DNA of 64,000 nucleotides from Antrihabitans auranticaus (GTDB taxonomy: Bacteria; Actinomycetota; Actinomycetes; Mycobacteriales; Mycobacteriaceae), in contig NZ_JAEMNW010000004.1 of assembly GCF_016481275.1 (NCBI RefSeq), positions 248,001 to 312,000 on the forward strand. Direction: 5' to 3'. Shown here piece after piece: positions 56,290 to 63,372 of the stretch. How positions within the stretch are numbered: position 1 is the stretch's first letter; every line of letters begins with the position of its first letter. A model generated the notes under the pieces. It saw only the letters and a program-made list of their open reading frames with translations. It was not told the origin of the DNA and ran no database searches. The position numbers and the translations under genes were made by a program.

Positions 56290-56934
56290 TCAGCCCTTGA
56301 GTACTTGCGTACCACCGGCGAGTTCGTCGTGCTTGCCCTGCTTGGTCGGGCTCGAGTTGATCGTGACCGCGATGTAGATGACCGCGATCAGGCTGAGGAG
56401 CCCACCGATGAACGGGATCACGCCGAGCAGAATGAAGGCGTTACGGATGAGCGACTGCTGCGGGTCCGGCCGGGGTGCGCCATTCGGACCGCGGACGCTC
56501 AGGCCGAGGATCTTCTTACCCGGCGTCCAGCCCTGAGTTACCTCGAAGCCGACGAAGTAACCCAGCTGGATCAGGGATCCGAGGATTCCGACGAACAGGT
56601 AGCTGTCGATCGCAATGAACAGAATGGCGACGACGATGCCGACGATGATGGCGTCGATGATGCGGGCGCCAAAACGAATCCACACGTCAGCCGGCTGTGC
56701 ACCGTAGCCCTGGTTGCCGTAACCGCCCGGGTATGGCTGCTGACCACCGGGGTAGGGCTGCTGTCCGTAAGAAGGTTGCTGTCCGTAAGGCTGCTGCGGC
56801 GGCTGCCCGTAAGGCTGCTGCGGCGGCTGCCCGTAAGGCTGCTGCGGCTGCTGTCCGTAAGGCTGCTGCGGCGGCGGGCCTTGCTTAGGATCGCCTTGCG
56901 GGTACTGATTTGGGTCGTATCCGCCTGAGCTCAT
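56290..56934 (-). CDS. RDD family membrane protein with Pro/Gln/Gly-rich N-terminus
   Basis: A 214-aa membrane protein. The first 100 residues are Gln/Pro/Tyr/Gly repeats (QQPYGQPP and variants, from a 24-nt tandem DNA repeat). The C-terminal part is the RDD domain with ADVWIRFGARIIDAIIVGIV, two or three helices, and the conserved GWTPGKKILGLSV. ATG 56934 was chosen with AAGGGGA upstream; an ATG 18 codons earlier lacks an RBS. Function unknown; RDD proteins are often transport or stress-related. Confidence 0.85.
   Translation of the reverse strand: MSSGGYDPNQYPQGDPKQGPPPQQPYGQQPQQPYGQPPQQPYGQPPQQPYGQQPSYGQQPYPGGQQPYPGGYGNQGYGAQPADVWIRFGARIIDAIIVGIVVAILFIAIDSYLFVGILGSLIQLGYFVGFEVTQGWTPGKKILGLSVRGPNGAPRPDPQQSLIRNAFILLGVIPFIGGLLSLIAVIYIAVTINSSPTKQGKHDELAGGTQVLKG
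56783..56878. repeat. 24-nt tandem repeat inside the RDD gene
   Basis: CCGTAAGGCTGCTGCGG begins at 56783, 56807, 56831 and 56855, an exact 24-nt period over four units. It encodes the Pro/Gln/Tyr/Gly octapeptide repeats and is likely length-variable between strains. Confidence 0.85.
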
Positions 56935-57084
56935 TGTAAGTTCCCCTTGCGTTGGACTAACTCCGACGAGTGCGTACATTACGGGCAAATGGGCGACTGA
57001 CCTAGACCTTCGATCAAGCGTTTTCTTAAGTTATCGGCAGTTTCGGACGCTCATTCCGCACGTTGTGTGCGCATATCCCGAACT

Positions 57085-57831
57085 CTACGCGGCAATAGTG
57101 ATCGTGCACGTCGATAGGTACCTGTCGAGAACAACATCGGTCAAAAAGGCGTGGTCGCCGATGGTCGCGGCGTGCCGGACATGCTGGGCGGACGCTTCGA
57201 CGCGGTCGGTGAGCAGGCCGGGTGCGAGAAACCACGGCGCGACGACGATCCGACTCGCCCGACGCGTGCGCAGACGTGAAATTGCAAGTGTGACACTGGG
57301 TTCGGTTGTTGCGAAGCAGATATCGGCGTGCCACGAAGTGCCACGGACGACGGCAGCGGTGACCGCGGCGGTCCGGATGTTGGCGGTCGCCGACGACGAT
57401 CCGACCGCGGCAACCGCGACTCCGACGCTGGGGTCGGAAGCGGACACGCCGGTATCGAGAATGCGCGACCGAACGGCCGCAGCGAGCCGGTCGTCGGTGC
57501 CGAGCACCTCTGCCTGGGCAATTTCCAGTCGCGGATGGCGATCTCGCGCCGCGTCCAATATTCCGGGCAGGTCGACGCGCGCATGAAAGGCACTGCCGAG
57601 TAAGAGTGGAACAACAACGGCCGACCGGTATCCGTCAGCCGCAACACCGGCTATTACCTGCTCGACGGATGGTGCATTCAGATCGAGAAAGCAGAGGCGT
57701 ATGTCGAGGTCGGGACGGGCCTCGCGAATTCGCGCGACCACGCTCTGCATGGTCGCCGCCGAGCGCGGGTCGCGACTACCGTGCGCGACCGCGATCAGCG
57801 GAGGCGAAACCGACCTCGACAGCGCGGTCAT
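57085..57831 (-). CDS. Sirohydrochlorin chelatase-like (CbiX) protein
   Basis: A 248-aa protein with two CbiX-like halves. The N-terminal half has LIAVAHGSRDPRSAATMQSV with the chelatase His, and CFLDLNAPSVEQVI. The second half (from about 145) has VVAPWFLAPGLLTDRV. CbiX/SirB proteins insert Fe2+ or Co2+ into sirohydrochlorin. Its position one base after cysN2 in the sulfite-reductase operon strongly suggests iron insertion to make siroheme for SirA; the metal is inferred. Confidence 0.85.
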   Translation of the reverse strand: MTALSRSVSPPLIAVAHGSRDPRSAATMQSVVARIREARPDLDIRLCFLDLNAPSVEQVIAGVAADGYRSAVVVPLLLGSAFHARVDLPGILDAARDRHPRLEIAQAEVLGTDDRLAAAVRSRILDTGVSASDPSVGVAVAAVGSSSATANIRTAAVTAAVVRGTSWHADICFATTEPSVTLAISRLRTRRASRIVVAPWFLAPGLLTDRVEASAQHVRHAATIGDHAFLTDVVLDRYLSTCTITIAA

Positions 57832-57832
57832 G

Positions 57833-59125
57833 TCAGACCGTGCCAACCTCGACGGCGCTGAGAACGTCACCGATCAGGCCCGCGCCGAGCGTGTTGCCAC
57901 CCGCGGGGTCGATCAGCAGAAAGCTGCCGGTGTGGCGGTTGACTGCGTAGTTGTCGGCAACGATCGGCTCTGCGACCCGGATCGAGATTCTGCCGATGTC
58001 GTTGAGCTCCAATGATTCGGGGTCCGGTTGTGCGACGAGCTTCTGCTCGTCGAAACGCTCGACCAACGAACCGACGATTGCCTGCGTCGTGCGTGTTCCG
58101 TGCTTGAGCAGCAAGCGAGCGCCGGGGCGGAGTGGCTTCTCTGCGAGCCAGCACACGGTGGCGTCGAACTCGCCGAGCGGTTCGGGTGCGTCGGCAGGGG
58201 AGGCGATCGTATCGCCGCGCGAGATGTCGACGTCGTCGGCGAGCACGAGTGTCACGCTGCGCCCGACCTGCGCCAGTGCCAACTCGCCGTCGGCGGTGTC
58301 GATTCGCTCGACCGTGGTCTTGATGCCCGACGGCAGCACGACAACTTCGTCACCGGGTGCGACGGAACCGGCCGCGACCTGTCCCGCATAGCCGCGGTAG
58401 TCGGGGTATTCCGCGGTGCGCGGACGGATCACGTACTGCACCGGGAACCGCAGACCGATCGAATGCCGCCCCATACTGTCGGCGTCGACGGGAACGGATT
58501 CGAGGTGCTCGATGAGCGACGGGCCGTCGTAGTACGGCGTGTTGGCCGACCGTGATGCGACGTTGTCACCGTGGAGGGCGGAGACCGGGATCTCGAGAAC
58601 GTCCTCGTCGGACCAGCCCAGCGTGCTCGTCAGATGGTTGAACTCGGCAGAAATGCTGGCGAAGACCTCGGCGGGGTTGTCGACGAGGTCGATCTTGTTC
58701 ACCGCGAGCACGAGCTTCGGTACGCCGAGCAGAGCGAGAACGGCTGCGTGCCTGCGGGTCTGCTCGATGACACCCTTGCGTGCGTCGACCAGCAGGATGA
58801 CGAGCTGCGCGGTTGACGCGCCCGACACAGTGTTACGCGTGTACTGAACGTGTCCAGGCGTGTCTGCGAGAACGAAAGATCTTGTCGGCGTTGCGAAGTA
58901 CCGGTACGCAACGTCGATGGTGATGCCCTGCTCGCGTTCGGCGCGGAGGCCGTCGACGAGAAGCGAGAGGTCCGGAGTCGCGAGACCACGGTCGACCGAC
59001 GCGCGTGTGACGGCGTCGATCTGATCGGCGAGAACGGACTTCGTGTCGTAGAGCAGTCGACCTACCAGGGTGGACTTGCCGTCGTCGACACTTCCGGCGG
59101 TGGCCAGTCGTAGTAGGTCACTCAT
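57833..59125 (-). CDS. cysN: Sulfate adenylyltransferase subunit 1 (assimilation set)
   Basis: GTPase subunit of ATP sulfurylase, 430 aa. P-loop ATAGSVDDGKSTLVGRLL, DTPGHVQYTRN, NKIDLVDN, and the beta-barrel domains up to the end. Unlike the CysNC copy it stops where the APS kinase would begin. That fits its operon, where CysH reduces APS directly. One nt separates it from cysD2 and one from the next gene. Confidence 0.95.
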   Translation of the reverse strand: MSDLLRLATAGSVDDGKSTLVGRLLYDTKSVLADQIDAVTRASVDRGLATPDLSLLVDGLRAEREQGITIDVAYRYFATPTRSFVLADTPGHVQYTRNTVSGASTAQLVILLVDARKGVIEQTRRHAAVLALLGVPKLVLAVNKIDLVDNPAEVFASISAEFNHLTSTLGWSDEDVLEIPVSALHGDNVASRSANTPYYDGPSLIEHLESVPVDADSMGRHSIGLRFPVQYVIRPRTAEYPDYRGYAGQVAAGSVAPGDEVVVLPSGIKTTVERIDTADGELALAQVGRSVTLVLADDVDISRGDTIASPADAPEPLGEFDATVCWLAEKPLRPGARLLLKHGTRTTQAIVGSLVERFDEQKLVAQPDPESLELNDIGRISIRVAEPIVADNYAVNRHTGSFLLIDPAGGNTLGAGLIGDVLSAVEVGTV

Positions 59126-59126
59126 A

Positions 59127-60068
59127 TCAGAAATAGCCCTCACGCTTTCGGTCTTCCATGGCTGCTTCGGAGACACGGTCATCTCCGCGGGTGGCGCCAC
59201 GCTCTGTCAGTCGCGACGCGGCGACCTCGGCGAGGATCGCCTCGTTGTCTCCTGCATCGGAAAGGATTGCGCCAGTGCTAGAGCCGTCTCCGACGGTGCG
59301 GTAACGCACCGAAAGGGTCTCCAGCAATTCGTTTTCACGTGGTCCGCCCCAGGAGCCGGGCGTCATCCACATGCCGTCGCGCTGGTAGACGGGCCGCTGG
59401 TGGGCGTAGTAGATGCTCGCGAGATCGATGTCGTCGCGCGCGATGTAGCGCCAGATGTCGAGCTCGGTCCAGTTGCTGAGCGGGAACACGCGAACGTGCT
59501 CGCCCGGAGCGTGCTTGCCGTTGTACAGGTTCCACAGCTCGGGGCGCTGCCGCTTCGGGTCCCACTGGCCGAAGGCGTTGCGCAGCGAGAAGATTCGCTC
59601 CTTCGCACGCGAACGTTCCTCGTCGCGACGTCCGCCGCCGAAGACCGCGTCGAACCGGTTGTCGGCAATGGCGTCGAGCAAAGGCACTGTCTGCAAAGGG
59701 TTCCGGATGCCGTCGGCGCGTTCGGCCAGGCGACCGTCGGCGAGGTAGTCCTCGACGTTGGCGACGTGCAGACGCAGCCCGTACCGCTCGACGATTTGAT
59801 CACGGAACTCGAGCACCTCGGGCAGGTTGTGGCCCGTGTCGACGTGCAACAGCGCAAACGGCAGCGGCGCGGGCCAGAATGCCTTGAGCGCCAAATGCAG
59901 CAGAACCGTGGAGTCCTTACCGCCCGAGAACAGAATGACCGGACGCTCGAACTCGCCTGCGACCTCACGGAAGATGTGGATTGCCTCGGATTCGAGTGCA
60001 GCAAGGGTGTCGAACTCGGGGTCGAGTCCCGCAAGAGCTCTTTCGATCGACGTCGTTTCTGCGGTCAT
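59127..60068 (-). CDS. cysD: Sulfate adenylyltransferase subunit 2 (assimilation set)
   Basis: Second CysD, 313 aa, with ILFSGGKDSTVLLHLALKAF near residue 42, [35 protein letters not shown], and [21 protein letters not shown]. It is clearly a paralogue, not a copy, of the cysD at 53414: motif residues differ (SGGKDS versus SAGKDS). ATG 60068 overlaps the cysH stop (TGATG-type). Confidence 0.95.
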   Translation of the reverse strand: MTAETTSIERALAGLDPEFDTLAALESEAIHIFREVAGEFERPVILFSGGKDSTVLLHLALKAFWPAPLPFALLHVDTGHNLPEVLEFRDQIVERYGLRLHVANVEDYLADGRLAERADGIRNPLQTVPLLDAIADNRFDAVFGGGRRDEERSRAKERIFSLRNAFGQWDPKRQRPELWNLYNGKHAPGEHVRVFPLSNWTELDIWRYIARDDIDLASIYYAHQRPVYQRDGMWMTPGSWGGPRENELLETLSVRYRTVGDGSSTGAILSDAGDNEAILAEVAASRLTERGATRGDDRVSEAAMEDRKREGYF

Positions 60069-60811
60069 GATGCGTGCAACCCACATTCGGTCTTGGCGAG
60101 GCCGGCCCAGCGGCCGCTTCGGGGATCGGCGCCCGGTGCGGGCTTCAATGTGCATGGAGCGCATCCGATGGACGGATACCCCTCGTCGACAAGCGGATTG
60201 ACGAGTATGCCGTGCTGCTCGATGTAGGTGGTCATGTCATCGTCGGACCAGGCGGCGATCGGATTGATCTTCACGAGACCGAACGCGTCGTCGAACGAGA
60301 TCAGCGGAGCGTTGGCGCGCGTCGGTGCTTCCACGCGACGGATACCGGTGACCCAGGCGCTGTAGTCCTTCAACGTGTTCTTCAGCGGCACAACTTTTCG
60401 CATCCTGCAGCACTCGCCGGGATCGCGGGCGAACAGGTCTTTCCCGAACAACCGGTCCTGCTTCTCGACGCTGTTCTCCGACTTGGCGTTGATGATGTTC
60501 ACGCCGTAGACGGCCTCGACCGCGTCACGCGTGCCGATTGTTTCGGCGAAGTGATAACCCGTGTCGAGGAAGAGCACGTCGACGCCGGCATGGACCTCAG
60601 TCGCAAGGTGCACAAGCACGGCGTCCTGCATATTCGACGCGACGATGAAGTCGGTACCGAAATTGTCTTCGGTCCACTGCAGCAACTCCAGAGCCGAAGC
60701 GCCGTCCAGCTCCGCGGCGCCCTTTTCTGCGAGAGACCGCAGGTCGGCCTCGGAAAGCTTCTGGCTCTTCGCTGTAGCCATAGGCCGCTGTTGGCTCTTC
60801 GCTTCGCTCAT
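60065..60811 (-). CDS. cysH: Adenylylsulfate (APS) reductase
   Basis: Reduces APS to sulfite in assimilatory sulfate reduction. The 248-aa protein has FDTGYHFAET-like FLDTGYHFAETIG, the iron-sulfur pairs CC in GECCRMRKVV and CAPC in IGCAPCTLKP, and the C-terminal ECGLH active Cys. The four-Cys arrangement marks the APS (not PAPS) reductase class. ATG 60811 overlaps the sirA stop (ATGA); an ATG ten codons later is an alternative. The enzyme explains why its operon's ATP sulfurylase lacks an APS kinase. Confidence 0.95.
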   Translation of the reverse strand: MSEAKSQQRPMATAKSQKLSEADLRSLAEKGAAELDGASALELLQWTEDNFGTDFIVASNMQDAVLVHLATEVHAGVDVLFLDTGYHFAETIGTRDAVEAVYGVNIINAKSENSVEKQDRLFGKDLFARDPGECCRMRKVVPLKNTLKDYSAWVTGIRRVEAPTRANAPLISFDDAFGLVKINPIAAWSDDDMTTYIEQHGILVNPLVDEGYPSIGCAPCTLKPAPGADPRSGRWAGLAKTECGLHAS

Positions 60812-62607
60812 CGCAAGTCCGCCTCGTCTGCCCTTACGGCCCACTGTGCGAACCGTTCGCCTTCGTTGCGATGCTTGATGAAGTTCCGGACCACCCGGTC
60901 GATGAAGTCGCCCATCTCGCCGGTGGTCACCTTGTGCTGCCGAAGCTTTCGACCGAAGGCGCTGTCGAAGCCGAGGCTGCCTCCAAGGTGAACCTGAAAA
61001 CCTTCGACATGATTCCCGGTGCCGTCGTCGACGAGCTGTCCCTTGAATCCGATGTCGGCGATCTGGGACCGCGCGCACGAGTTGGGGCAGCCGTTGATGT
61101 TGATCGTCACCGGGACGTCCAGCTGCGTGTTGAGGTCTGCGAGCCGCTCCTCGAGCTCGGGCACGAGAGCCTGTGAGCGCTTGCGGGTTTCGGCGAACGA
61201 CAGCTTGCAGAACTCGATTCCACTGCACGCCATGAGGTTCTGCCGCCATCGCGAGGGGCGAGCCGGCAGCTCGAGTGCGTCGAGATCGGCGATGAGCTGA
61301 TCGAGCTTGTCGTCGGCGACGTCGAGAATGATCAGCTTCTGGTACGGCGTGAACCGAATTCGGTCCGACCCGGCTCTCTCGGCGGCCGCTGCGACAGCCA
61401 GCAGCTTCGTGCCGGAGACGCGGCCTGCGATCGGTGCGACACCGACCGCGTTGCGGCCGTTCTTCAGCTTCTGGATGCCGACGTGATCGATCGGGCTCGT
61501 CGGCTTTTCAGGAGCGGGTCCGTCGATGAGCTTGCGCTTCAGGTACTCGGTTTCGAGCACCTCGCGGAACTTCTCGATGCCCCAGTCTTTGACGAGGAAC
61601 TTCAGGCGCGCCTTGGCGCGCAGGCGACGGTAGCCGTAATCGCGGAAAAGCGAGACCACTGCTTCCCAGACATCCGGAACCTCGTCGAGCGGGATCCAGG
61701 CACCGACGCGCTGGGCCATCATCGGGTTCACCGAGAGGCCGCCGCCGACCCAGAGGTCGAGACCCGGTCCGTGCTCGGGATGGTTGACGCCGATGAAGGC
61801 AACGTCGTTGACCTCGTGGACCACGTCCTGCTGGCCGGAGATCGCGGTCTTGAACTTGCGGGGGAGGTTCGAGTACTCCTTCTTGCCGATGTAGCGGCGC
61901 ACGATCTCGTCGATCGCGGGAGTGGGGTCGAGGAGCTCCGTCAGCGATTCGCCTGCCAGGGGAGACCCGAGCACGACGCGCGGGCAGTCGCCGCAGGCTT
62001 CGGTGGTCTTGAGGCCGACGCTTTCGATACGACGCCAGATCTCCGGGACGTTCTCGACCTCGATCCAGTGGTACTGGACGTTCTCGCGGTCGGAGAGGTC
62101 GGCGGTGTCGCGAGCGAAGTCGACCGAGATCTGGCCGAGAGTCCGCAACTGTTCGACGTTGAGCGCACCGGCATCGCACCGGATACGCATCATGAAGTAC
62201 TTGGCCTCGAGGAGGTCGATGTTCTCGTCGCCGGTCCACGTGCCGTCGTAGCCCTGCTCACGCTGGGTGTAGAGCCCCCACCAGCGGAAGCGGCCGCGAA
62301 GGTCGCCCTTGTCGATGCTGTCGAAACCGTTCTTCGAGTAGATGTGCTCGATGCGGTCGCGCACGTTGAGCGGGTTGTCGTCCTTCTTGGCCTGCTCGTT
62401 CGGGTTGAGCGGCTCGCGGTACCCGAGCGCCCACTGGCCTTCGCCACGCCGCTTGGCGGGACGGGCGGTGCGCTCGCGGGGCGCGGCCGAGACCTCGCGG
62501 CGCGGGCGATCGGCGCGGACGCGCCGCTCCGAAGCGGGCTTGTCGGGCCTGGTGTGGTGACCAGGTGTTGGACCGGCGGTGCTCTCCGTCTCCGGTGCAC
62601 TCGTCAT
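60808..62607 (-). CDS. sirA: Ferredoxin-dependent sulfite reductase
   Basis: Six-electron reduction of sulfite to sulfide with siroheme and a 4Fe-4S cluster. The 599-aa protein has a basic N-terminal extension of about 65 residues, the GLYTQREQGYDG segment, ACGDCPRVVLGSP, and the cluster ligands C-x5-C in ACSGIEFCKLSFAETRKRS and C-x3-C in INGCPNSCARSQIAD. Homologue of M. tuberculosis NirA/SirA, in which a Tyr-Cys covalent link lies next to the siroheme. ATG 62607 is preceded by GCAGGAG, whose complement occurs inside the upstream leader ORF. Confidence 0.95.
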   Translation of the reverse strand: MTSAPETESTAGPTPGHHTRPDKPASERRVRADRPRREVSAAPRERTARPAKRRGEGQWALGYREPLNPNEQAKKDDNPLNVRDRIEHIYSKNGFDSIDKGDLRGRFRWWGLYTQREQGYDGTWTGDENIDLLEAKYFMMRIRCDAGALNVEQLRTLGQISVDFARDTADLSDRENVQYHWIEVENVPEIWRRIESVGLKTTEACGDCPRVVLGSPLAGESLTELLDPTPAIDEIVRRYIGKKEYSNLPRKFKTAISGQQDVVHEVNDVAFIGVNHPEHGPGLDLWVGGGLSVNPMMAQRVGAWIPLDEVPDVWEAVVSLFRDYGYRRLRAKARLKFLVKDWGIEKFREVLETEYLKRKLIDGPAPEKPTSPIDHVGIQKLKNGRNAVGVAPIAGRVSGTKLLAVAAAAERAGSDRIRFTPYQKLIILDVADDKLDQLIADLDALELPARPSRWRQNLMACSGIEFCKLSFAETRKRSQALVPELEERLADLNTQLDVPVTININGCPNSCARSQIADIGFKGQLVDDGTGNHVEGFQVHLGGSLGFDSAFGRKLRQHKVTTGEMGDFIDRVVRNFIKHRNEGERFAQWAVRADEADLR

Positions 62608-62614
62608 AGGGTCA

Positions 62615-62753
62615 CTCCTGCAAATCGGGATTCGCACGCGCGGTGAGGGCGCGGGGCTGAGACGCGCTGTTCTACAACCGCAGCCTGCGGAAAGTCTGGG
62701 GTGAAGCGATGGGCTGGCTGGTCTAGCAGAGGCTCGAAGGCAGACAGCAGGAG
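62615..62753 (-). promoter_or_regulatory. Anti-Shine-Dalgarno pairing in the sirA leader
   Basis: On the minus strand, CTCCTGC (62747-62753, inside the leader peptide's Ser-Cys codons) is perfectly complementary to GCAGGAG (62615-62621, the sirA RBS). Between them lies a short palindrome CCGCAGGCTGCGG (62678-62690). Ribosome stalling at the leader Cys codons would free the RBS, the pattern expected for cysteine-responsive attenuation. Confidence 0.55.
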
Positions 62754-62815
62754 CTGCACACACGCTTGAAGTCGACATGGCGACGCGCCACGAGTCGCAC
62801 TCCAGCTCCAGTCAT
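62723..62815 (-). CDS. Cys-rich leader peptide of the sirA operon
   Basis: A 30-aa ORF ending KRVCSSCCLPSSLC, with four Cys in the last 11 residues. It starts at ATG 62815; a GTG eight codons later (before ARRHVDFKRV) is an alternative. The ARRHVDFKRVC core looks like the Cys-rich leader peptide family known ahead of mycobacterial sulfite-reductase genes. A -10-like CAGAAT (62823-62828) ends 7 nt before the ATG, so it may be leaderless. Confidence 0.7.
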   Translation of the reverse strand: MTGAGVRLVARRHVDFKRVCSSCCLPSSLC

Positions 62816-63004
62816 GCGCTCCATTCTGCCACGTCAAAGTGGCCGAACCGACCATCGGACGAGATTTCCCCGAATTTTGGGGGAAATCACACAGGGCGCA
62901 CAGGCTGGAACTCACAGCAAACCCGGAGGTTGATGCCAGTCCGATCGCAGACTCTGCTCTTACGTTTGTCCGGTAGGTCGGATTTTCCAACGAAGGGAAC
63001 AGCT

Positions 63005-63358
63005 GTGGCAGAAGACAATCGGACGGACGAACAGGCGTCGCCGGACGAGCCCAAGCAACCGGCACCGGTCGTCGCGCAGTCCGGTCGCTGGCATGCCTCG
63101 CGGGCTGTGCAGATCGTGGTCGCGGTTCTCGCAGCAATCGTCATCGGGGGCGTGGGCTTCGCAGCGGGACTGGCGGCGGGTGGCCACGATCATGACCGCC
63201 ACGGACCGCACATCCGGATGATTCACGACGAAATGGGTCCGGGGATGCCGTTCGGCGGCGAAATGCGGCGCGGACCGATGCAGGGCGACAACGCCCCGCC
63301 GCCGCAACCGCCGTCGCCGTCGCCGTCGACGCCCGCAAACCCGGCACCTTCACCTTGA
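63005..63358 (+). CDS. Membrane-anchored protein of unknown function
   Basis: A 117-aa protein that I do not recognise. A polar N-terminus of about 35 residues is followed by one transmembrane helix (VQIVVAVLAAIVIGGVGFAA, about 36-55), a His/Asp-rich segment GGHDHDRHGPHIRMIHDEMG and a proline-rich C-terminal tail. The His-rich part suggests metal binding. GTG start 63005 with GAAGGGAA upstream. It lies divergent from the sirA operon and just before hemW, the place of Rv2390c in M. tuberculosis. Confidence 0.7.
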   Translation: MAEDNRTDEQASPDEPKQPAPVVAQSGRWHASRAVQIVVAVLAAIVIGGVGFAAGLAAGGHDHDRHGPHIRMIHDEMGPGMPFGGEMRRGPMQGDNAPPPQPPSPSPSTPANPAPSP

Positions 63359-63372
63359 GCGACAATAGTTAG

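Noticed and set aside
57026-57334. Short ORFs in the gap before the RDD gene
   Set aside because: They are antisense or out-of-frame products over the chelatase gene 3' end, with no RBS or conserved sequence.
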